From positions 1 to 10,821 of the forward strand of contig JBLIOL010000193.1 of NCBI GenBank assembly GCA_047639615.1: a DNA stretch of 10,821 nt. The letters are read 5' to 3'. Made by a program: the position numbers and the translations under genes. Source of the DNA: CAYWNK01 sp047639615 (GTDB taxonomy: Bacteria; Planctomycetota; UBA1135; GCA-002686595). Numbering within the stretch: the first letter of the stretch is position 1; each line of letters starts with the position of its first letter. The notes under the pieces were generated by a model. The model saw only the letters and a program-made list of their open reading frames with translations. It was not told the DNA's origin and did not search any database. This document shows positions 6,681-10,821 of this stretch, one piece after another.

Positions 6681-7148
6681 ATGACCTCCCAACCGAACTC
6701 CATGCGCAATCTGCTGCTCCCCATCCTTCTGATCACGCCCCTGGCCATGGCCTTCGCTCCCACCGAGCCCAGCGCCCCCCCCCCGGGTCCCGCCGTCGAG
6801 GAGCCCACCCCCCTGCAAGCCGCCATGGGTACCCTGCAAGGCAACCAGCGCAAGCTGCGCAAGCTGGTCAAGGATCCGGTGGCCAACAAGGCCGCACTGA
6901 TGGAGGCCCTGGGAGCCATGGAAGGTGCACTTCTGATCGGGATCCAACACACGCCAGAGCCGGCGGAAGGCATGAGCGCAGAAGAAAATGCCCTGCGCAG
7001 CGTGAACTACAAGCGCGCCATGGTCAGCACCCTGGACACGGTGCTCGCCATGCAGCTGGCCACCCTTGGAGGCGACGCAGAGACCCTCGGCACTACGTAC
7101 AAGGCATTAGGCCAGCACAAGAAGAACGGTCACGACGAGTTCCAGTAG
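6681..7148 (+). CDS. Secreted cytochrome b562-like four-helix protein
   Basis: This encodes 155 residues. A signal peptide (MRNLLLPILLITPLAMAFA, best from the second Met at 6702) is followed by a Pro/Ala-rich linker (26-44) and an all-helical domain. 'MGTLQGNQRKLRKLV' (49-63) mirrors the first helix of cytochrome b562 ('METLNDNLKVI'), and the C-terminus 'KKNGHDEFQ' mirrors its 'HQKYR' end. The predicted non-covalent heme ligands are Met49 and His151; the spacing of 102 residues compares with 95 in the E. coli protein (Met7 and His102). There is no CxxCH motif. The probable place is the periplasm, with a role in electron transfer or heme binding; some relatives may not bind heme. The linker is encoded over a ten-C run (6775-6784), a possible slippage site. 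It lies 12 bp after the glycosyltransferase gene. Confidence 0.68.
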   Translation: MTSQPNSMRNLLLPILLITPLAMAFAPTEPSAPPPGPAVEEPTPLQAAMGTLQGNQRKLRKLVKDPVANKAALMEALGAMEGALLIGIQHTPEPAEGMSAEENALRSVNYKRAMVSTLDTVLAMQLATLGGDAETLGTTYKALGQHKKNGHDEFQ

Positions 7149-7215
7149 GACCCGTATCGAGACCCAGTTCCGCAACTATTCACATGCCTGGTTCAGGTTC
7201 CGCGCTGGGGAACCC

Positions 7216-7222
7216 GAAGAGG
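7216..7222 (+). promoter_or_regulatory. Shine-Dalgarno sequence selecting the HDOD start at 7232
   Basis: GAAGAGG sits nine bases before the ATG at 7232. The alternative in-frame ATG at 7184 has no such site. Because strong Shine-Dalgarno sequences are uncommon in this window, it favours the downstream start. Confidence 0.5.
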
Positions 7223-7231
7223 CCTGTACCC

Positions 7232-8077
7232 ATGCCCCTCGCTCTCAATGAGATCGTGATGTCGATGCGGTCGCTGCAGCCTTTTCCGACTGTTGCGACC
7301 ACTGTCATGCAAATGGCATCAGACCCCGACACCACGCCCAGTGATCTAATCGAGGCTATCCAGACCGATCCGGCTCTGGTCGCCAAGATCCTCAAGCTCT
7401 GCAACTCAGCCTTCTACGGCTTCCAACGGGAGATTGCCTCCCTACGTGAAGCTGGAAACATGCTGGGCACGGAGACCCTGGTGAGTCTGGTCATGACGAC
7501 CTGCACCAACCGCTTCTTCAAGCACCAAAAGAACGGTGACTCGAAGATGAGCGAGGGTCTCTGGGAGCGCTGTGTGACCCTGGCCGTGGCCAGCCGTCTG
7601 CTGGCTCAGGAGCATGGCCGCACGGACCCGGAGCGGGCCTATACCGTGGGCCTCTTGCAGAATGTGGGCGAGATCGTGCTGACTCCCCTACTGGAGGAGC
7701 ATCAGGATCAGTTGATCGCCGAGATGACTTGCGGTCGTTCCGCCATGGACGCGGAGAAGGTCATCCTGGGCGTACACCACGCCGAGATCGGAGCGCGCCT
7801 GGCCACCTTCTGGCAGCTGCCGGACCTGATGACGGACACCATCCGTTACCACCACGACCCGGAACAGTCCACCCATGACAAGGTGCTGGCCAGCACGACG
7901 CACCTGGCGGAGACCATGACCCACAGCAGCTTGGATGCGAACGCTGCCAGACGGCTCTACTACAAGCCCGCGGATTGCGCGCTGGAGTACACCGGCCTCA
8001 AGCTCTCCGACTTCGAGGAGTTTGAAATGAAACTCTCGGCCGAACTGGTGAAAGCCCAAGACTTGCTGGGCGGCTAG
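7232..8077 (+). CDS. HDOD domain protein with degenerate HD motif
   Basis: This encodes 281 residues, nearly all one HDOD domain. 'LQPFPTVATTVMQMASDP' (15-32), 'LIEAIQTDPALVAKILKLCNS' (39-59) and 'EIASLREAGNMLGTETLVSLV' (67-87) are the usual first half. 'AYTVGLLQNVGEIVLTPL' (136-153) stands where true HD phosphohydrolases have H-D, here Leu-Gln-Asn, so metal-dependent catalysis is not expected. 'HHAEIGARLATFWQLPDLM' (182-200) and 'IRYHHDPE' (204-211) complete it. HDOD proteins act in signalling and regulation, often with cyclic-di-GMP or two-component systems; here there is no receiver, GGDEF or EAL domain. An ATG at 7184 would add 16 residues; 7232 is preferred for its Shine-Dalgarno site and because the domain begins right after it. 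The frame is open far upstream (to 6623), but that part is a GC-rich shadow of the b562-like gene. After the TAG stop the frame continues open through a repeat. Confidence 0.88.
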   Translation: MPLALNEIVMSMRSLQPFPTVATTVMQMASDPDTTPSDLIEAIQTDPALVAKILKLCNSAFYGFQREIASLREAGNMLGTETLVSLVMTTCTNRFFKHQKNGDSKMSEGLWERCVTLAVASRLLAQEHGRTDPERAYTVGLLQNVGEIVLTPLLEEHQDQLIAEMTCGRSAMDAEKVILGVHHAEIGARLATFWQLPDLMTDTIRYHHDPEQSTHDKVLASTTHLAETMTHSSLDANAARRLYYKPADCALEYTGLKLSDFEEFEMKLSAELVKAQDLLGG

Positions 8078-8114
8078 CGGCCCGCCGAGCTGACCTTGCT
8101 GCCCGACCGGCGGC

Positions 8115-8200
8115 GAAGCCAGTGCGAAGCCAGTGCCGAAGCCAGTGCCGAAGCCAGTGCCGAAGCCGGTGCCGAAGCCGGTGGCGAAGCCGGTGGCGAA
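8115..8200. repeat. 12-bp minisatellite, about seven units
   Basis: Seven near-identical units run head to tail: one 11-bp unit (GAAGCCAGTGC), three GAAGCCAGTGCC, one GAAGCCGGTGCC and two GAAGCCGGTGGC, then a final GAA. Variants are sorted along the array (A to G at unit position 7, then C to G at position 11), which suggests stepwise duplication. All three plus-strand frames are open through it. In the frame of the upstream HDOD gene it reads as repeated Glu-Ala-(Ser/Gly)-(Ala/Gly), and the frame ends with TGA at 8201-8203 right after the array. It lies between the HDOD stop and the 3' end of tRNA-His. Confidence 0.9.
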
Positions 8201-8239
8201 TGATGGAGCCCCATGCCGCCCGATTCGAAGGGCAGTGAA

Positions 8240-8317
8240 TGGGGTGGGTAACGGGACTCGAACCCGCGACCTCCGGTACCACAAACCGGCGCTCTAACCA
8301 ACTGAGCTACACCCACC
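8240..8317 (-). tRNA. tRNA-His (anticodon GTG)
   Basis: The minus strand folds as a complete cloverleaf. The acceptor arm is GTGGGTG with TACCCAC, preceded by an extra G opposite C73, the hallmark of tRNA-His. The D arm is GCTC/GAGC with AGTTGGTTA in the loop. The anticodon arm is CCGGT/ACCGG with loop TTGTGGT, anticodon GTG. The variable loop is AGGTC, and the T arm is GCGGG/CCCGT with loop TTCGAGT. The 3' CCA is encoded (8242-8240). No intron or mispair is seen apart from two G-U pairs. Confidence 0.97.
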
Positions 8318-8330
8318 ACTCGAAGGGGGG

Positions 8331-8359
8331 AAGATCGTGATTCCGAGCGCGCTTGTCAA
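8331..8359 (-). promoter_or_regulatory. Candidate sigma70 promoter of tRNA-His
   Basis: A perfect -35 hexamer TTGACA (8359-8354 on the minus strand) is followed by a 17-base spacer and GATCTT as a poor -10 (8336-8331). The next 13 bases, with a C-run (CCCCCC), lead to the tRNA 5' end. A GC-rich discriminator is usual for stable-RNA promoters under stringent control. The -35 and spacing are convincing, the -10 is not. Confidence 0.45.
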
Positions 8360-8384
8360 GGCTAGCAAGCGGAACCTCGCAAGA

Positions 8385-8912
8385 TCAGCGACGCTCTTGC
8401 CTGCGGAACCAACCGCGCCAACCCAGCTTGGCCGGCTCGACGGCCTCCGCCAACGGCTGCTCGGCCTCGATCTGCCGCGGGCGATCGGCCTTGAGGGCCT
8501 CCAGTTCGAGACGCAGGGCCTGATTACTCTCCTGAAGCGCTCCGAGGGCCACCAACAGGCGCTGATTCTGAGCATGCTCCAACCGCTGCTCTTGCTCCAC
8601 CCGATCCACGTAGCGATTCGTACCGCGCTCCACGAGCTGGGCGGTCTCCAAGGCGCGCTCAGCAAGCTCGCGACCCTCGCGCTGTTCCAATATTTCGGAA
8701 CGCAATGCGCGCTCCTTTCGGCCCGGCCCGACGATGCGCAGCTGAGGATCCACCGGCTGCCATTCCACCGCCGGCACGCCGGATTCCGGGTCCAGAGCCT
8801 CCAGGCGGCGCAGATGCCCTCCTCGGGAGGCTTCGGGCGGAGCCGGGATCGCACTCGGCTGGTTGACGTCGAGGGGCACGATGGCGGAGGACGGGGTGCT
8901 ATACGACTGCAT
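8385..8912 (-). CDS. Coiled-coil protein of unknown function
   Basis: This encodes 175 residues read leftward from the ATG at 8912-8910, which has a GAGG Shine-Dalgarno-like site just upstream. The frame is open further upstream to 9203, but that part would overlap the zinc-ribbon gene on the other strand and is rejected. Residues 1-65 are Pro/Ser/Ala-rich and probably disordered. Residues 66-148 are rich in Glu, Gln, Arg, Leu and Ala with heptad-like spacing ('LRSEILEQREGRELAERALE', 'LLVALGALQESNQALRLELE'), predicting a long coiled coil. The end 'KLGWRGWFRRQERR' is basic and aromatic. There is no signal peptide or membrane segment. Its stop is 67 bp from the tRNA-His 5' end on the same strand. 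It diverges from the zinc-ribbon operon across 66 bp, so the two may share control. The overlapping plus-strand frame 8337-8963 is judged a shadow. No family is recognised. Confidence 0.66.
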   Translation of the reverse strand: MQSYSTPSSAIVPLDVNQPSAIPAPPEASRGGHLRRLEALDPESGVPAVEWQPVDPQLRIVGPGRKERALRSEILEQREGRELAERALETAQLVERGTNRYVDRVEQEQRLEHAQNQRLLVALGALQESNQALRLELEALKADRPRQIEAEQPLAEAVEPAKLGWRGWFRRQERR

Positions 8913-8978
8913 AGGAACCTCATCGGCCGACTTGGGCCTGCCCTTTCCCAATCTCACCGATAGGCTACGAGAACAGCC

Positions 8979-9362
8979 ATGGATCCCGACAACTACAAGC
9001 CCTCCGACCACAAGAGCTACGGGAACATGGACGAGCACCACTGGTCCAAGACTCGGGCGGAGCGCAACAAGGACGCCATCGACTACTACCGCGAGCGCTC
9101 CCAAGCGCCCGGGGTGGCGGAGGGTGGCGAGGCGCGCAACTTCTATTGCATGGGCTGCGACGGGGTGGTGCCTTTCGACCAAGAGGGTGACACCTGCCCG
9201 CACTGCGGTGAATCCACAGAGGGACGCTCCAAGCGTTACTTCAACTGGGTCGAGATCGACGAGGCGCCCTCCAGCGACCTCAAGGCCTTGCTCCCCTACC
9301 TACTAGGCGCCTTCGCCCTGCTCATCTTCTTGATCTGGGGCCTTTGGGCCCTGCTCTCCTAG
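8979..9362 (+). CDS. Zinc-ribbon protein with C-terminal membrane anchor
   Basis: The 127-residue product has three parts. Residues 1-50 are a hydrophilic, Asp/Lys/Tyr-rich segment starting MDPDNYKPSDHKSYGNMDE. Residues 54-80 hold a rubredoxin-like zinc ribbon with two knuckles: 'YCMGCDG' (Cys57, Cys60) and 'TCPHCGE' (Cys73, Cys76). Residues 103-126 (ALLPYLLGAFALLIFLIWGLWALL) form one strong membrane helix at the very C-terminus, a tail-anchored layout with the ribbon in the cytoplasm. The ribbon should bind one zinc; its partner is not known. The stop is 3 bp before the ThiF/MoeB-like start, so the two are surely co-transcribed. The E1-like enzyme itself carries a four-Cys zinc site, but I see no direct proof that the proteins interact. 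There is no ubiquitin-like C-terminal Gly-Gly, so it is not the substrate of the E1. Confidence 0.82.
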   Translation: MDPDNYKPSDHKSYGNMDEHHWSKTRAERNKDAIDYYRERSQAPGVAEGGEARNFYCMGCDGVVPFDQEGDTCPHCGESTEGRSKRYFNWVEIDEAPSSDLKALLPYLLGAFALLIFLIWGLWALLS

Positions 9363-9365
9363 GCC

Positions 9366-10388
9366 ATGGCGCTCAACGACAAACGCTTCGATCGGCAGGT
9401 GCGCTACCACGCCCTGGGCGAGGCTGGCCAGCAGCGCCTGCAGGACTCCACGGTCCTGATCGTAGGCTGCGGCGCGCTCGGCGGAGTGCTGGCCCAGTCC
9501 CTCGTACGCTCCGGCGTGGGCCAGCTGCGACTGGTGGATCGCGATGTAGTCGAGCTCTCGAACCTGCCGCGCCAGGTGCTCTTCGAGGATCGCCACGCGA
9601 ACGAGGGTACGCCCAAGGCCGACGCCGCCGCCGAGACCCTGGCGCGCATCGGTGGCCCCACGCGGGTCGAGGCTCATGCACGCCACGTGGATGCGGAGGT
9701 GCTCGAGGAGCTAGCCCAGGGAGTCGATCTAATACTCGACGGCACAGACAACCTGGATACGCGCTACTTGATCAACGACTGGTGCGTGGAGCACCAAGTG
9801 CCCTGGGTCTATGGTGGCGTGGTCGGCGCAGGCGGCCTTGTGCTTCCCGTGCGACCGGGTCACGGCCCGTGCCTGGTGTGCGTTTTCCGCGAACCGCCGC
9901 CGCCCGGCTCCCTGCCCACCTGCGATACGGCCGGCGTGCTCCAGCCGGCGGTCGGAGCGATCGCCAGCTTGCAAGCGGGCCTAGGCCTGCGACTCCTGGT
10001 GGATCCCGAGGGGCTCGAGCCGGCCTTGGTGGAGTTGGATGTCTGGGGCGGCGAAGTACGCCGCATTCGAGCCGGCCGCGACGAACAGTGCCCCTGCTGC
10101 GGAGCCGGCGAACGTCGCTGGCTGCACGCCGAACGCAGCTCGCAGACCGTCAGCCTGTGCGGGCGCAACACTGTGCAGGTGCGCGGGCGTGGCGAGCCCA
10201 TCGACATGCCGGCTCTGGCCGAGCGCCTAGCCGGCGTCGGCGAGAAGCTCCAACAGGTGGGTCCCCTACTGCGCTTCCATCTGGATGACATCCGCTGGAC
10301 CGTCTTCCGCGACGGCCGCGCACTCATGGAAGGCACCGAGGACGCCAACCGCGCGCGTTCGCTCTACGACCGCTACATCGGTTCCTGA
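9366..10388 (+). CDS. ThiF/MoeB/HesA-family E1-like adenylyltransferase
   Basis: The 340-residue product is an E1-like enzyme. This family uses ATP to adenylate the C-terminal glycine of a small ubiquitin-like sulfur carrier such as ThiS or MoaD. Visible are 'RYDRQVRY'-type helix 'RFDRQVRYHALGEAGQQRL' (7-25), the nucleotide loop 'VLIVGCGALGG' (30-40), 'LVDRDVVELSNLPRQVLF' (56-73) with Asp58, Asn66 and Arg69, Lys84, 'LDGTDN' (124-129), CxxC Cys169/Cys172 pairing with Cys242/Cys245 as the zinc site, and Cys186 in 'PTCDTAGVLQPAVG'. Cys186 is the usual thioester/persulfide cysteine. Beyond about residue 255 is an 85-residue extension ('LCGRNTVQVRGRG' ... 'RSLYDRYIGS') known from longer MoeB/ThiF homologues in place of a rhodanese domain. 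No ThiS or MoaD gene is visible here. It overlaps the next gene by one base. Confidence 0.93.
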   Translation: MALNDKRFDRQVRYHALGEAGQQRLQDSTVLIVGCGALGGVLAQSLVRSGVGQLRLVDRDVVELSNLPRQVLFEDRHANEGTPKADAAAETLARIGGPTRVEAHARHVDAEVLEELAQGVDLILDGTDNLDTRYLINDWCVEHQVPWVYGGVVGAGGLVLPVRPGHGPCLVCVFREPPPPGSLPTCDTAGVLQPAVGAIASLQAGLGLRLLVDPEGLEPALVELDVWGGEVRRIRAGRDEQCPCCGAGERRWLHAERSSQTVSLCGRNTVQVRGRGEPIDMPALAERLAGVGEKLQQVGPLLRFHLDDIRWTVFRDGRALMEGTEDANRARSLYDRYIGS

Positions 10389-10821
10389 TGAGCGAGCAAC
10401 CGGTTATGGTGATCCTGGCCGCCGGTGCTTCCGTGCGACTGGGGCAACCGAAGGCGCTGGTGGAGCTGCACGGCTCGACGCCCCTGGAACACCTACAGCG
10501 GGCCTGGCGCACGGCCGCCGGCACGCCCGCGGACTCGATCGTAGTCACGGGGGCCGATCACGCCCCCATCGCCGCCGCCTTCGGCTCGCAAATGGAGCTG
10601 CTCTACAATCCGCGCTGGAGCGCGGGGCGTACTGGCGGGCTGGCCCTGGCCGCTGAACGTTGGCCAGGCCGCGACCTGCTCGTAGCCCCTGTGGACTGTC
10701 CGCTGGTGCCTGCCGAGGTGTTCAGCACCTTGCTGCTGAAATGGAAGGAACTCAGCGCCCCCGACTGGGGATTCCTAACCCCGTGGGTGCAGTTTGAAGG
10801 CCAACCCAAGCGCTTCGGCCA
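10388..10821 (+). CDS. MobA/MocA-like nucleotidyltransferase (N-terminal part; runs off right edge)
   Basis: The start ATG at 10388-10390 overlaps the TGA stop of the E1-like gene by one base, indicating translational coupling. The frame is open to the window edge for 144 codons. The N-terminus 'VILAAGASVRLGQPKALVEL' (8-27) is the GT-A nucleotide-binding signature (LAAGxSxRxGxPK, with Lys22), and 'LLVAPVDCPLVPAEVF' (97-112) gives the metal-binding Asp103. These mark the MobA-like NTP-transferase family, which includes molybdenum cofactor guanylyl- and cytidylyltransferases and some sugar-1-phosphate nucleotidyltransferases. Full members are about 190-210 residues, so the last quarter or so is missing. 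Coupling to a MoeB-like gene makes a molybdopterin-cytidylyltransferase (MocA-like) role the best guess, but a sugar nucleotidyltransferase cannot be excluded. Confidence 0.87.
   Translation, partial: MSEQPVMVILAAGASVRLGQPKALVELHGSTPLEHLQRAWRTAAGTPADSIVVTGADHAPIAAAFGSQMELLYNPRWSAGRTGGLALAAERWPGRDLLVAPVDCPLVPAEVFSTLLLKWKELSAPDWGFLTPWVQFEGQPKRFG

Noticed and set aside
6623..7231. Upstream extension of the HDOD frame
   Set aside because: The extension is Arg/His/Pro/Gly-rich and overlaps the b562-like gene in another frame. The HDOD domain begins only after 7232.
8115..8200. Repeat array considered as CRISPR
   Set aside because: Units are 12 bp and contiguous, with no spacers between them.
8074..8319. 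Minus-strand frame across the tRNA and repeat
   Set aside because: It includes the familiar false translation of a tRNA gene (VAQLVRAPVCGTGGRGFESR) and the minisatellite read as GTGF or RHRL repeats. It is not a gene.
8350..8371. CGCTTG/CAAGCG hairpin after the coiled-coil gene, considered as a terminator
   Set aside because: The stem is only 6 bp with a 10-base loop and no T-run, and the same bases contain the TTGACA assigned to the tRNA promoter.
8337..8963. Plus-strand frame of 208 codons
   Set aside because: It is opposite the coiled-coil gene and shows no domain or codon bias. The minus-strand protein has a coherent coiled-coil pattern.
8913..9203. Upstream extension of the coiled-coil gene on the minus strand
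   Set aside because: It lies opposite the zinc-ribbon gene, which has clear zinc knuckles. The ATG at 8912 has a Shine-Dalgarno-like site and a fitting protein start.

Overview
The window is about 10.8 kb of GC-rich DNA, with strong G/C preference at third codon positions and tightly packed genes. It reads as chromosomal sequence from a bacterium, most likely a member of the Planctomycetota. The best pointer is the secreted protein at 439-1722. Its C-terminal domain (a 'YCQAQPNSAGAGA' start, a 'FQFWYRD' motif and a terminal 'LTFCP') matches a module I recall as recurrent in secreted proteins of deep-branching planctomycetes. Other hints are the scarcity of strong Shine-Dalgarno sequences, the Gfo/Idh/MocA plus sugar isomerase pair, and a planctomycete-style b562-like protein. 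No database search was possible, so the taxonomy is an inference.

Layout. (1) Positions 1-2913, minus strand: a co-directional set read right to left. It holds a Gfo/Idh/MocA oxidoreductase, a secreted beta-rich protein, and the N-terminal 105 residues of a TIM-barrel sugar phosphate isomerase/epimerase that runs off the left edge. The two enzymes suggest sugar or polyol catabolism. (2) Positions 2914-3697: a divergent intergenic region with a perfect 10-bp inverted repeat, then two small plus-strand genes (a Cys/His mini-protein and a short membrane protein with a basic tail) closed by a perfect hairpin over the last stop codon. (3) Positions 3698-4247: about 550 bp with no convincing gene, holding a perfect 19-bp tandem duplication. 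(4) Positions 4248-8077, plus strand: a closely spaced set comprising a class V aminotransferase with a Tat-like N-terminus, a GT4-type glycosyltransferase, a secreted cytochrome b562-like protein, and an HDOD-domain protein. (5) Positions 8078-8384: a 12-bp minisatellite, then a minus-strand tRNA-His(GUG) with a candidate promoter. (6) Positions 8385-10821: a minus-strand coiled-coil protein diverging from a plus-strand operon. The operon encodes a zinc-ribbon/single-TM protein, a ThiF/MoeB-type E1-like adenylyltransferase, and a MobA/MocA-like nucleotidyltransferase cut by the right edge.

The last three genes are almost certainly co-transcribed (3-bp gap, then a 1-bp stop/start overlap). 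A MoeB/ThiF-like enzyme next to a MobA/MocA-like transferase suggests a role in cofactor (molybdopterin or thiamine) biosynthesis. Two genuine genes are cut by the window edges (1-316 minus and 10388-10821 plus). I see no CRISPR array, intact insertion sequence, phage module or recognisable defence system. The most unusual features are non-coding or gene-architecture oddities, not a clear new system.
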